From positions 1-10,939 of the forward strand of contig DAOUSP010000027.1 in NCBI GenBank assembly GCA_030627155.1: a stretch of 10,939 bases of DNA. The letters run 5' to 3'. This stretch comes from Candidatus Aminicenantota bacterium (lineage in GTDB: Bacteria > Acidobacteriota > Aminicenantia > Aminicenantales > Aminicenantaceae). How positions within the stretch are numbered: the stretch's first letter is position 1; the number at the start of each line of letters is the position of its first letter. The notes under the pieces were generated by a model, which ran no database searches, was not told the DNA's origin, and saw only the letters and a list, made by a program, of their open reading frames with translations. Of this stretch, positions 1 to 7,951 are shown piece after piece. A program made the position numbers and the translations under genes.

Positions 1-10
1 AGAGAATTTT

Positions 11-1576
11 TTATTTCTTGGCGCCATATCCTCCGCCTCCAGGAGTTTCTATGCGTAGCACATCATTAGGTTGAACTTTTATGTTGACCTTGGAATTAAG
101 GCGCCTCAATTTCCCTTTGCTTAGCAGAAGATTACTGCCCTTTTTTCCTCTTTCTCCTCCATGAAGGCCATAAGGTGCGAACTTCCTTCTTTCCGAGATA
201 ATTGTCACTTGGGCGGGAATATAAAATTCATACTCTCTTATAATACCTTTTCCTCCTGTTCTTTCCCCTTTGCCTCCAGAGCCTCTTCTTAGACTGTATC
301 TGTTTATTTTTATTGGCAAATAATGTTCCAGGGCCTCTATTGGAGTGTTAAGGGAATTTGTCATATGAGTATGGACTCCACTAAGGCCACAACGAAGCGC
401 ACTCGCTCCCATTCCTCCTCCAATAGTCTCATAGTATGTGAAATTTGTTTCCCTTTTAGGGTCGAATCCCCCGAAGGCGATATTGTTCATAGTCCCTGAA
501 CTTGCCGCAGGAATATTTTCTGGGATTGCTTTCGAGAGAGCCCCAAGAAGGACATCTACAATTCTTTGCGACGTCTCGACGTTTCCTCCTGCTGTACCAG
601 CAGGAAATTTCGCATTGAGGATTGAGCCTTGAGGAGCAATGATATGCAAAGGCCTCATCAATCCAGTATTGAAGGGAATATCTTCTTCTACAAGGGAGCG
701 GAAAACATAGAGCACGGCTGAAAATGTTACAGCAAAGTTAGCGTTCACATTTCCCTCAACCTGAGGAGAAGAGGAACTGAAATCGATAACAGCTTCGTCT
801 TCTTTGATTGTTATTTCAACAGCGATTCTTATTGGGTCAGGGTTTATTCCATCATCGTCCAGGTAATCTTCAAATGTATACTTCCCGTCAGGAATCGTTT
901 GAATCGTCTGTCTTAATATATTTTCCGTATAATCTTGCACAAGAGTGGAATAACGTAGAATTTTTTTAAGGCCGTGTGTCTGTACAATTTCTTTTAAGCG
1001 ATGCACGCCCTTATTATTAGCTGCAATTTGAGCCAGAAGGTCCCCTTTGCGTTCTTCTGGTGTTCGGACGTTAGCCAGAATCATTGAGAACAGTTCTGAA
1101 TTTATTCGGCCGTTATTGACTAATTTCAAAGGAGGAATAATTAATCCTTCCTGATAAATCTCTGAAGCTAAAGGCATAGAACCTGGGGTCATGCCGCCTA
1201 CATCCGAATGATGCGCACGGTTTGCAACAAAGAAGAAAAGTTCTTTATTTAAAAAAACAGGAGAAATACATGTAATATCCGGAAGGTGGGTTCCGCCTTT
1301 ATATGGATCGTTAAGAACAACAAGGTCTCCCTTCTCAAAAGTGAGTGCTTCGATTGAGGCCTGAACAGAAAGAGGCATGGCACCAAGATGAACAGGAATG
1401 TGTGCACCTTGTGCAAATGTTTCTCCTTTGCTGTTAAAAAGAGCGCAGGAAAAGTCCTTTCTTTCTTTGATGTTTGGGGAAAGGGCGGTTCTGCCGAGCA
1501 CTGCTGCCATTTCTTCAGAAATGGACACAAAAATATTTTTGAATAGCTCTAATTCGATGGCGTCGAATTTATTCAT
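11..1576 (-). CDS. hyuB: HyuB-type hydantoinase/oxoprolinase beta subunit
   Basis: Predicted 521-residue cytoplasmic subunit of an ATP-dependent hydantoinase/5-oxoprolinase-type enzyme (Hydantoinase_B family), the partner that completes cyclic-amide hydrolysis after HyuA activates the ring with ATP. Visible family hallmarks: NDPYKGGTHLPDI at residues 89-101, ANRAHHSDVGG at 118-128, a Gly-rich region near residues 420-450 (RRGSGGKGERTGGKG), and the terminal TPGGGGYG. The length is normal for the family and the reading frame is intact, ending with TAA at 11-13. Its ATG lies inside the hyuA stop (ATGA overlap, 1573-1576) with only a weak upstream GAAAG, so translation is probably coupled to hyuA. 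The substrate cannot be read from sequence: N-methylhydantoin, 5-oxoproline and acetone/acetophenone-carboxylase-like roles all use this fold. No carboxylase gamma subunit is visible up to the window edge. Confidence 0.93.
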   Translation of the reverse strand: MNKFDAIELELFKNIFVSISEEMAAVLGRTALSPNIKERKDFSCALFNSKGETFAQGAHIPVHLGAMPLSVQASIEALTFEKGDLVVLNDPYKGGTHLPDITCISPVFLNKELFFFVANRAHHSDVGGMTPGSMPLASEIYQEGLIIPPLKLVNNGRINSELFSMILANVRTPEERKGDLLAQIAANNKGVHRLKEIVQTHGLKKILRYSTLVQDYTENILRQTIQTIPDGKYTFEDYLDDDGINPDPIRIAVEITIKEDEAVIDFSSSSPQVEGNVNANFAVTFSAVLYVFRSLVEEDIPFNTGLMRPLHIIAPQGSILNAKFPAGTAGGNVETSQRIVDVLLGALSKAIPENIPAASSGTMNNIAFGGFDPKRETNFTYYETIGGGMGASALRCGLSGVHTHMTNSLNTPIEALEHYLPIKINRYSLRRGSGGKGERTGGKGIIREYEFYIPAQVTIISERRKFAPYGLHGGERGKKGSNLLLSKGKLRRLNSKVNIKVQPNDVLRIETPGGGGYGAKK

Positions 1577-3570
1577 TTTACATGCTTTCTTTTTTGAATG
1601 ATCAAGTTGAGGTAAGCATCAACCTTTAGTATGTAGGATGGAGGAAGGAATGTTGTTGATTCCTCATCAACAACAAGGGCTGGTCCATGGATTTTGTTTC
1701 CGTGTGAAAGAAGGCTTCTCTTGAAAATCGGTGCCTGATATTTTTCTCCTTTGAAATATAAATTCTGGTTTTTAACAAAAGCTTTATTGGGTTTTTCACC
1801 TTCCAGCAGGAACTTTTTAAAGCGGATTTTATGGCTCATTCCTACTGCCTTTACCTTGATGTTCACAATTTCGATGGGCCTTTGTGGGTTATGGTAGGAA
1901 TAAAGTTTTTGGTGAGCTTCATGGAAATCTGATAAATAAGACATGTTTTTTTTGTAGGGAATTGTAATTTCATATGACTGTCCTAAATAGCGTAGGTCAA
2001 CATACGGATAGATTTTTATTTCATCTTTATTAAATCCCTCTTTTTCCATTTCATATAAACTTTTTTCCCCTAAGGTTTCGAAAAGATTGTCGAGTTTTTT
2101 CAATGAAAGTTTCTCTGCAGGCTTCAGTATGGATTTAGTGAAATCTTTAATGGAATCTGCAAGTAGTAATCCAAGAGCTGAGAGTACGCCTGCATTTTTT
2201 GGTACAATTACTTTTGTTATTTTAAGGTCAGAAGCGATTTCTGCAGCATGCATTCCTCCTGCTCCTCCAAATGAGAAGAGAGAGAAATCTCTCATGTCGA
2301 ATCCTCGTTCTATAGAAATCACGCGAATCGCTTTTTCCATGTTGGCATTAGCAATTTCGATTATTCCTTCTGCAGTTTCAACGATAGATTTTTTGATTTT
2401 TTTAGCTAAGGGCTGGATAACTGCCAAGCTTCTTTCAGGAAAAAGAGTCATGCTCCCACCCAGAAAAAAATTAGGGTCAAGACGACCAAGCACAAGATTA
2501 GCATCAGTTACTGTAGGAAGTTTTCCTCGCCCATAACACGCTGGCCCAGGGTCTGCTCCAGCACTTTGTGGACCGACTCTTAAAGAACCTCCACTATCTA
2601 TGTATGCAATAGAGCCGCCTCCTGCTCCAACTGTATGGATATCAATCATCGGCAAGCGAATTGGAAAATCTCCTATGACGTTTTCCTGTGTGCGACTGAT
2701 TTTCCCATCGATTAAAGAAACATCTGAAGATGTTCCCCCCATATCAAAAGTAATTATGTTTCTAAACCCTGATGATTTCCCTAAGTGATAGGCGCCAACA
2801 ACGCCTCCAGCAGGCCCTGATAGTGCTGTCCTGATGGGCTCTTTTCTAATGGCATCCGGAGAAACATATCCTTCATTGGATTGCATGATACGGAGTTTAA
2901 TTCCATTTAGATTGTCTTCAAGGTTTTCTAAATAGCGGCAGATTACAGGCATAATATAGGCATTAACAGCTGTGACTGTGGTCCGTTCGTATTCGCGGTG
3001 TTCAGGAAAAATCTCATGAGATATAGAGGCCATGAGATTATTTTTTTCCAGTTGTTCTTTGATGACTTTTTCATTGTAAGGATTTATATAAGAATGAATT
3101 AAGGAAACAGCCACAGCATCTAATTTCATCTTTGAAAGTTTTTCTAAAATCGATGTTAATTCCTTTGGAGATATTTTCTTTTCGACCTTCCCATTTGCTA
3201 AAGTTCTCTCGTTTATACCGATACATTGTTGGGGCTGTAAGAGTGATATTCTTTCTTCTGGATGAAGGCAATACAAGTTTTTCCGTGTTTGTCGGCCTAT
3301 AAAAAGAATATCTTCAAAACCTTTTGTTGTTATTAGTGCAATTCTTCCTCCTTTGCGTTCTAAAAGAGCATTTGTGGCTATTGTTGTGCCATGAATAAGC
3401 ATAAAGGAAGAATCCTTAGAGATAAATTCGCGTATTCCTTCCAGAATTGCAAGTGATGGATTTTGAGGAGTAGATGGAATTTTTTTTATAGATATCTTGC
3501 CTTTGGAATAAATAACAAAGTCAGTGAAGGTGCCTCCTGTATCAATTCCTATCCAAAGGTTATTTGTCAT
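1573..3570 (-). CDS. hyuA: HyuA-type hydantoinase/oxoprolinase alpha subunit (ATP-binding)
   Basis: Predicted 665-residue ATP-dependent subunit of the hydantoinase/5-oxoprolinase family, acting with HyuB. Domain order: Hydant_A_N starting with the nucleotide-binding GIDTGGTFTD at residues 8-17, HGTTIATNALLERKGG from about 60, EHREYERTTVTAVNAY at 191-205, then the Hydantoinase_A core with SGPAGGVVGA (251-260), FDMGGTSSDVSL (275-286) and TVGAGGGSIA (313-322), and the usual C-terminal domain. No key motif is missing. I prefer the ATG at 3570 over an in-frame TTG at 3594: the eight extra residues (TTG-IDNKYIL) carry no family similarity and overlap the likely promoter. Neither start has a good Shine-Dalgarno. 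The 3' end overlaps hyuB by four bases. Substrate is unknown; 5-oxoproline or a hydantoin is most likely by family. Confidence 0.93.
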   Translation of the reverse strand: MTNNLWIGIDTGGTFTDFVIYSKGKISIKKIPSTPQNPSLAILEGIREFISKDSSFMLIHGTTIATNALLERKGGRIALITTKGFEDILFIGRQTRKNLYCLHPEERISLLQPQQCIGINERTLANGKVEKKISPKELTSILEKLSKMKLDAVAVSLIHSYINPYNEKVIKEQLEKNNLMASISHEIFPEHREYERTTVTAVNAYIMPVICRYLENLEDNLNGIKLRIMQSNEGYVSPDAIRKEPIRTALSGPAGGVVGAYHLGKSSGFRNIITFDMGGTSSDVSLIDGKISRTQENVIGDFPIRLPMIDIHTVGAGGGSIAYIDSGGSLRVGPQSAGADPGPACYGRGKLPTVTDANLVLGRLDPNFFLGGSMTLFPERSLAVIQPLAKKIKKSIVETAEGIIEIANANMEKAIRVISIERGFDMRDFSLFSFGGAGGMHAAEIASDLKITKVIVPKNAGVLSALGLLLADSIKDFTKSILKPAEKLSLKKLDNLFETLGEKSLYEMEKEGFNKDEIKIYPYVDLRYLGQSYEITIPYKKNMSYLSDFHEAHQKLYSYHNPQRPIEIVNIKVKAVGMSHKIRFKKFLLEGEKPNKAFVKNQNLYFKGEKYQAPIFKRSLLSHGNKIHGPALVVDEESTTFLPPSYILKVDAYLNLIIQKRKHVK

Positions 3571-3577
3571 TAGGATA

Positions 3578-3607
3578 TATTTATTATCTATCAATTGTAA
3601 AAGTCAA
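3578..3607 (-). promoter_or_regulatory. Putative sigma70 promoter of hyuAB
   Basis: On the minus strand TTGACT (3607-3602) is followed after 18 bases by TAAATA (3583-3578). The -35 is identical to the -35 hexamers of two stronger promoters in this window. The predicted transcription start would fall within a few bases of the hyuA ATG at 3570, giving a leaderless or nearly leaderless message, consistent with the absence of a ribosome binding site. The -10 is only a moderate match, so this is tentative. Confidence 0.4.
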
Positions 3608-3740
3608 GATAAAGACAGTAGATTAAACGAGTCAGTAGGCATCTTTTTTTCGCGATGGGATGAAGGGATTATGGTGAATTGATAGAACTTCAAGTGTCAC
3701 GGAATTAATGATACTTCCAACGAACCAACAGAAGGACGGG

Positions 3741-4124
3741 TTATAATTTATTTGGTGTTTTTTCTAAAGTCTTTTCAATGACCGCCTTTAACGTTTCCTC
3801 ATCGATGGGCTTTATGATATAGCCAAAAGGGCTTGATTTATAAGCTTTTTGTATGGTTATGTCATCAGCAAAGCCTGTTAAGAATATAATAGGCGTTTGA
3901 AACTCTTCGAAGATTTTTTCTGCTGCAGCCACTCCGTCGATATTTCCTTTAAGACCGATATCCATAAGCACTAAATCCGGACGGTGTCTATTAGTTTCAT
4001 TTATTGCATCCTCTCCTGTATAAGTGATTCCGCAAACAGTGTAGTCTAATTTCTCCAGGATATTTTTGATGTCTAAAGCTATAATACTCTCGTCTTCTAC
4101 AATCAATATTTTATATTTTTTCAT
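3741..4124 (-). CDS. Single-domain response regulator (CheY-like receiver)
   Basis: A 127-residue stand-alone receiver domain with no output domain. All phosphorylation-site residues are visible: the acidic pair E10-D11 (ILIVEDE), phosphoacceptor D55 (LVLMDIGL), T83 (IIFLTGF) and K105 (YIIKPI). It should therefore be phosphorylated by a partner histidine kinase, which is not in this window. The VEDESIIALDIKNILEKL/GITYTGEDAI style resembles receivers paired with PAS-containing HisKA_2/HWE-like kinases in many anaerobes. It sits between the Rid-family gene and hyuAB on the same strand, but gaps on both sides (about 140 and 170 bases) and likely promoters argue against tight co-transcription. 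The ATG at 4124 is preceded almost directly by GGG, so the ribosome binding site is poor. Output could be protein-protein interaction or phosphorelay. Confidence 0.93.
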   Translation of the reverse strand: MKKYKILIVEDESIIALDIKNILEKLDYTVCGITYTGEDAINETNRHRPDLVLMDIGLKGNIDGVAAAEKIFEEFQTPIIFLTGFADDITIQKAYKSSPFGYIIKPIDEETLKAVIEKTLEKTPNKL

Positions 4125-4151
4125 CCCAGTTATCTATTTTTCTTAATGATT

Positions 4152-4180
4152 ATATTAAAAATATATTAAATTTTAATCAA
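4152..4180 (-). promoter_or_regulatory. Putative promoter of the receiver-domain gene
   Basis: Minus strand TTGATT (4180-4175), 17-base spacer, TAATAT (4157-4152), about 28 bases before the ATG. The region is almost pure A/T, which makes chance matches easy, so support is moderate to low. The -35 abuts a perfect AT-rich palindrome. Confidence 0.35.
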
Positions 4181-4200
4181 AATAATTTTTAAATTATTTT
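4179..4200. repeat. Perfect AT-rich 22-bp palindrome
   Basis: AAAATAATTT and AAATTATTTT are exact reverse complements separated by TT. It lies between the end of the Rid-family gene and the receiver gene and touches the putative -35 at 4175-4180. It could be an operator or a weak hairpin; it lacks the GC stem expected of an intrinsic terminator. With such A/T-rich sequence chance cannot be dismissed. Confidence 0.5.
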
Positions 4201-4263
4201 CGATGTTCTTACAATGAGGCAATAATTGAAGGTTGTTTTATTCATCCCAGCAACTTGGAGATT

Positions 4264-4728
4264 CTAAAGGGAAGCAATGGCTTCGATTTCAACTTACACG
4301 TCTTTAGGGAGACGGGCCACTTGTACGGCTGCCCTGGCAGGGAAGGGAGGTTTGAAAAATTCGGAATAGACAGAATTCATCCTGCTAAAATCATTCATGT
4401 CTTGAAGAAATACAGTACACTTGACAGCTTTGTCCAGTGAAGTTCCTGCTGCTTTAAGGACTTCGCTGAGGTTATTTAAAACAAGTCGGGTTTGTTCTTC
4501 TATTGTTCCTGTGTTGAGCTCTCCGTTGGTAGGGTCTATTGGTATTTGACCTGATGCAAAAACAAACCCATTGGCTACAATCGCTTGGGAGTAAGGGCCT
4601 ATAGCTTTGGGTGCTTTTTTAGTTTTGACTTCTTTTTTCATTTCTTGACTCCTTTCTTTATGGAATAAAATATTAGGGCCAATAATGGCCATGCCTCCTA
4701 AAGCAAGCAGAGATTCTCTTCTTTTCAT
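4264..4728 (-). pseudogene. Rid-family (YjgF/YER057c/UK114) deaminase with premature stop
   Basis: Rid proteins hydrolyse reactive enamine/imine intermediates to keto acids and ammonia. Family motifs are clear: APKAIGPYSQA near the N-terminus, FASGQIPIDPTNGEL, CTVFLQDMNDFSRMN, and FPARAAVQVARLPKDV containing the substrate-binding Arg (Arg105 in E. coli RidA). A TAA at 4296-4294 then interrupts the frame, but the next codons read VEIEAIASL before a TAG at 4266-4264, exactly the usual family C-terminus. One substitution (for example TTA or AAA to TAA) explains this. The truncated product lacks the Glu equivalent to E. coli RidA Glu120 and the last beta-strand, so it is probably inactive unless the stop is read through. 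From the ATG at 4641 the open part is 115 residues and the restored protein 125, the normal length. The ATG at 4728 adds MKRRESLLALGGMAIIGPN, a Tat-like N-terminus. A sequencing or assembly error at one base is the main alternative. Confidence 0.85.
4649..4654 (-). promoter_or_regulatory. Shine-Dalgarno for the short Rid start
   Basis: AAGGAG lies 7 bases before the internal in-frame ATG at 4641 (MKKEVKTKKAPKAIG), which matches the usual N-terminus of cytoplasmic RidA. It is as strong as the upstream site, so both starts could be used from one message. Confidence 0.6.
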
Positions 4729-4737
4729 GTGTAAGCT

Positions 4738-4743
4738 CTCCTT
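4738..4743 (-). promoter_or_regulatory. Shine-Dalgarno for the long (Tat-like leader) Rid start
   Basis: AAGGAG lies 9 bases before the ATG at 4728. The open frame continues upstream to 4875, but those residues show no family similarity, so the gene should not start earlier. This site supports translation of a longer form beginning MKRRESLLALGG. Confidence 0.6.
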
Positions 4744-4910
4744 AAAAGAATATAATAATAAACAAATTGCAACAGGTTGTCCAAGGAGATTGCTGGTTTG
4801 GCTTCTGGCATTAAATTTTATTCTATACAAACAGGATTTAAGTTTCCAGTAAAAATGTAAGCAATCTGTGCTCAAATAAAAATATTTTTCATGCGATAGA
4901 TAATATAAAG

Positions 4911-4939
4911 TTGCTTTTTTTATTTTCTAATGCTAAATA
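4911..4939 (+). promoter_or_regulatory. Candidate promoter of the Asp-box propeller gene
   Basis: TTGCTT (4911-4916), 17-base spacer, TAAATA (4934-4939), about 95 bases before the ATG at 5035. It lies in the 306-base divergent intergenic stretch 4729-5034, which otherwise holds only A/T-rich sequence, a five-base inverted repeat GGATA/TATCC around 4967-4982 and the ribosome binding site; I see no small gene there. Moderate-to-weak match. Confidence 0.3.
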
Positions 4940-5034
4940 AACAGTCTTTATGAAAGCAAAAAATTGGATAGATTATTATCCTGAAAAAACAAAAAGGAAC
5001 GTCTATATTAAATCAGACAAGAAGGGAGGAAATC

Positions 5035-7737
5035 ATGAATTTTAAAAAGCAATTTTCCATTATCTTTACAATTTTCAGTGTATTGATTCTTGCAATAAGT
5101 ATGTTTGGTTCAAGCGCAGACTTGTTTAATGAAGAATTACTTAACAGCTTCAAGTACCGTGCTATTGGGCCAGCGAGGCAAGGTGGCAGAATAGTAGACA
5201 TTGCTGTGCCTTTATCTCAACCTTTCACGTTTTATGTAGCGGCTGCTTCTGGAGGGCTCTGGAAAACTGTTAATAATGGAACAACATTTGAGCCAATTTT
5301 TGATAACCAGAATGTAATTTCCATCGGAGATATCGCTATTGCTCCTTCAGATCCGAACATTATTTGGATTGGAACTGGGGAAGCCAACAATTCCCGAAGT
5401 GCCTATTGGGGTGATGGTGTTTACAAATCAACAGATGGTGGAAAAACCTGGCAACATAAGGGATTGAAAGAATCCCACCATATAGGCAGAATTGTGATTC
5501 ATCCAGAAAATCCAGATATCATATATGTTGCTGCATTAGGCCATCTTTATTCCTTTAATGAGGAACGGGGTCTTTTTAAGACCGAAGATGGGGGGGAAAC
5601 CTGGAGTAAGGTGTTATATATAAATGAAAAAGTGGGTGTCGTTGATTTGGCCATGAATCCCAAAAATCCTGATGTCCTTTATGCAGCTTCATATGATAAA
5701 CAGAGGCTTCCATGGCATTTCGAGGAAGGTGGAACAGGAAGTGCGATATATAAATCAAAAGATGCCGGAAAAGCATGGATAAAACTGGAAGGAGGACTCC
5801 CTGCAGGAAAAATAGGACGGATCGGACTTGATGTCTATTTGAAAAACCCAGATATTGTTTATGCCACAATTGAGAATGCAACCAAGCGCCCTCCAACGGA
5901 AGAAGAGATCAAGCAAGCCCGCAGTATGAACAGGAACGCTGAAGATAAAGTTATTGGAGGAGAAGTCTACCGCTCTGAAGACGGAGGAATAACTTGGACA
6001 AAAATAAATTCAGATAAAGATGATATTGGAGGCCATCCAGGATATTATTATGGCCAAATCAGGATAGATCCAAATGATGACAAAATCATCTATGTTTTGA
6101 GCATTGTTGTTTACAAATCCATAGATGGCGGTAAGACTTGGGGAAAAGGACGCGCTCAAAAAAATGCAGCACAAGGGACACATTCTGACCATCATGCGTT
6201 GTGGATAAATTCATATAATTCCAATCACATGATACTGGGAAATGATGGAGGCCTTGGTATTACATATGACCAAGGAAAAACATGGGATGTTTATGACACA
6301 CTGCCATTAGCCCAATATTATGCTGTTGGTGTGGACATGGAAGAGCCTTACAATATCTATGGAGGCCTTCAAGACAATGGTTCGTGGAAAGGCCCAAGTA
6401 ATAGCCGCTCTGGAATAATCACACGCGATGACTGGGTTTCTGTAGGAGGAGGAGATGGTTTTTATAACCAAGTAGACCCGAATGATAGCCGCTGGCTTTA
6501 CAATGAATCCCAATTTGGAAATGTCCAACGGATAGACCAGAAGCTGAGGACACGAAAAAGCATTAGACCGCGCCGTAAAAAAGACGAGCCCGAACTTAGG
6601 TTTAACTGGAATACTCCAATTCACATATCGCCCCATAACAGCCAGATTATATATATCGGCGCGAACGTGTTGTTCAGGTCTTTGAACCGTGGCGATGATT
6701 GGCAGGAAATAAGTCCTGATTTAACATTAAATGACCCAGTGAAAATCGCTGGCCGTGGAAATATTCAGTACTGTACCATTACCACAATTTCAGAATCACC
6801 TATTAAACCAGGCATTATTTGGGTTGGAACAGACGATGGAAAGGTCCATGTGACAAATAATGGCGGTGCTACATGGGAAGAACTAACAAAAGACCTTGTT
6901 AAAGCCGGTGCCCCAGAGGAATATTGGGTGAGCCGGGTCTTTGCATCGAATTTCCATGAAGGTACAGCGTATGTTACAAAAACCGGATATAGAAGAGATG
7001 ATTTCAGGCCTTTTGTTTATAAAACCAAAGATTTCGGGAAAACTTGGGTCTCTCTCGAGTCCAACTTGCCTGATGAATCTATTAATGTGATTTTTGAAGA
7101 CAAGAAAAATCAAGATCTTCTATTTTTAGGAACAGATAAAGCCGTATATGTTTCTATTGATGGTAGTAAGAAATGGGTCAGAATGAGAAATAACATGCCT
7201 ACAGTTGCTGTGCACGACCTTATTGTTCATCCGAGGGAAAATGATTTGGTTGTCGCAACACATGGAAGGGGAATCTTTGTCACAGATGTTTCGCCTCTTC
7301 AGGAGTTAAATGCAAAAGTTTTAGAAGAAGAGGTATATCTTTTTGAAGTTGAACCCAAAATCCAATGGCCAATTAGTTTCAGGTGGAGTTTTTCTGGTCA
7401 TAGAAATTATACTGCCCCTAATGAACCTGGTGGTTTGATTGTTAATTATTACTTGAAGGACAAAGTGAAAGATAAAGTTAGAATTACTTTCACTGATTCC
7501 TATGGAGAGGAAATAATAACGCTTGTAGGGAAGAATACTCCAGGGATAAATTCTGTTAACTGGAACATGAGGAAAATACTTACAAAGGAAGAAGCTGAGC
7601 AGATGAGGAGTCAATACGGGCGGTTTGCAGGGCAGTTTGGCCCAATGGTGCCTCCAGGAGAATATCAGGTAGTACTCCAGATTGGAAATAAGAAGTTGAC
7701 AAAGAAAGCCTTAATCCGGAAAGTGCCCGAAGCATAA
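5035..7737 (+). CDS. Exported Asp-box (BNR) beta-propeller protein, sortilin/VPS10-like 'glycosyl hydrolase'
   Basis: A 900-residue secreted protein. The N-terminus has a classic Sec signal: Lys at 4-5, hydrophobic stretch about 7-24, probable cleavage after GSSA (residue 28). Ten Asp-box motifs (S/T-x-D/N-x-G-x-T-W type) mark propeller blades at residues 132-139, 183-190, 241-248, 314-321, 362-369, 410-417, 549-556, 607-614, 664-671 and 707-714; the seventh (SLNRGDDW) and last (SIDGSKKW) are degenerate. NPDIIYVAA-type strands precede many of them, as in VPS10/sortilin-like ten-bladed propellers. After about residue 755 comes an Ig/FlgD-like tail (INSVNWNMR, VPPGEYQVVLQIGNKKL). Such proteins are often named glycosyl hydrolase, but no catalytic residues are demonstrable and a binding or peptidase-accessory role is equally possible. 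GGGAGG five bases before the ATG fixes the start. The gene appears monocistronic, facing a minus-strand gene downstream. Confidence 0.92.
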   Translation: MNFKKQFSIIFTIFSVLILAISMFGSSADLFNEELLNSFKYRAIGPARQGGRIVDIAVPLSQPFTFYVAAASGGLWKTVNNGTTFEPIFDNQNVISIGDIAIAPSDPNIIWIGTGEANNSRSAYWGDGVYKSTDGGKTWQHKGLKESHHIGRIVIHPENPDIIYVAALGHLYSFNEERGLFKTEDGGETWSKVLYINEKVGVVDLAMNPKNPDVLYAASYDKQRLPWHFEEGGTGSAIYKSKDAGKAWIKLEGGLPAGKIGRIGLDVYLKNPDIVYATIENATKRPPTEEEIKQARSMNRNAEDKVIGGEVYRSEDGGITWTKINSDKDDIGGHPGYYYGQIRIDPNDDKIIYVLSIVVYKSIDGGKTWGKGRAQKNAAQGTHSDHHALWINSYNSNHMILGNDGGLGITYDQGKTWDVYDTLPLAQYYAVGVDMEEPYNIYGGLQDNGSWKGPSNSRSGIITRDDWVSVGGGDGFYNQVDPNDSRWLYNESQFGNVQRIDQKLRTRKSIRPRRKKDEPELRFNWNTPIHISPHNSQIIYIGANVLFRSLNRGDDWQEISPDLTLNDPVKIAGRGNIQYCTITTISESPIKPGIIWVGTDDGKVHVTNNGGATWEELTKDLVKAGAPEEYWVSRVFASNFHEGTAYVTKTGYRRDDFRPFVYKTKDFGKTWVSLESNLPDESINVIFEDKKNQDLLFLGTDKAVYVSIDGSKKWVRMRNNMPTVAVHDLIVHPRENDLVVATHGRGIFVTDVSPLQELNAKVLEEEVYLFEVEPKIQWPISFRWSFSGHRNYTAPNEPGGLIVNYYLKDKVKDKVRITFTDSYGEEIITLVGKNTPGINSVNWNMRKILTKEEAEQMRSQYGRFAGQFGPMVPPGEYQVVLQIGNKKLTKKALIRKVPEA

Positions 7738-7951
7738 AGACTCAAAAACTTAGGAGTCCATTAAGGATGAATAGAATTCGGAACCAGCTTTTTTTTAACT
7801 TTTTTATGTGGGTTCTTATGGTTTTCTTGATTGTGAACATATGTTTTTAATTTAAGTTCACTGTACTAAATTTTTCATAAGATATGGTCAATATTACGTC
7901 ATTTTTAGAAATGTGATTCAATTGATGGATATTATGTTATTGTAGTGTGTT
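7738..7951. other. Convergent intergenic region without a clear terminator
   Basis: This A/T-rich stretch separates convergent genes. It holds a weak inverted repeat GACTC/GAGTC just after the propeller stop, a T-run near 7789-7796, and a six-base inverted repeat GTGAAC/GTTCAC at 7833-7861. None has the GC-rich stem plus immediate T-run of a confident intrinsic terminator, and I see no small gene. Confidence 0.5.

Noticed and set aside
3571..3594. TTG start of hyuA at 3594
   Set aside because: No ribosome binding site, non-conserved extra residues, and overlap with the likely promoter; the ATG at 3570 fits the family N-terminus better.
4729..4875. N-terminal extension of the Rid frame up to 4875
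   Set aside because: The extra 49 residues show no family similarity or ribosome binding site and look like chance open frame upstream of two well-supported starts.
5576..7614. Several 60-110 residue open frames antisense to the propeller gene
   Set aside because: They lack ribosome binding sites or recognisable domains and are explained as shadows of the well-supported plus-strand gene.
7799..7809. Short match to the XRE operator left half (CTTTTTTATG) downstream of the propeller gene
   Set aside because: It is mostly a T-run, has no matching second half and no promoter; likely chance.
7833..7861. GTGAAC/GTTCAC inverted repeat as a terminator
   Set aside because: Six-base arms with a 17-base A/T-rich loop and no tight T-run; too weak to call.
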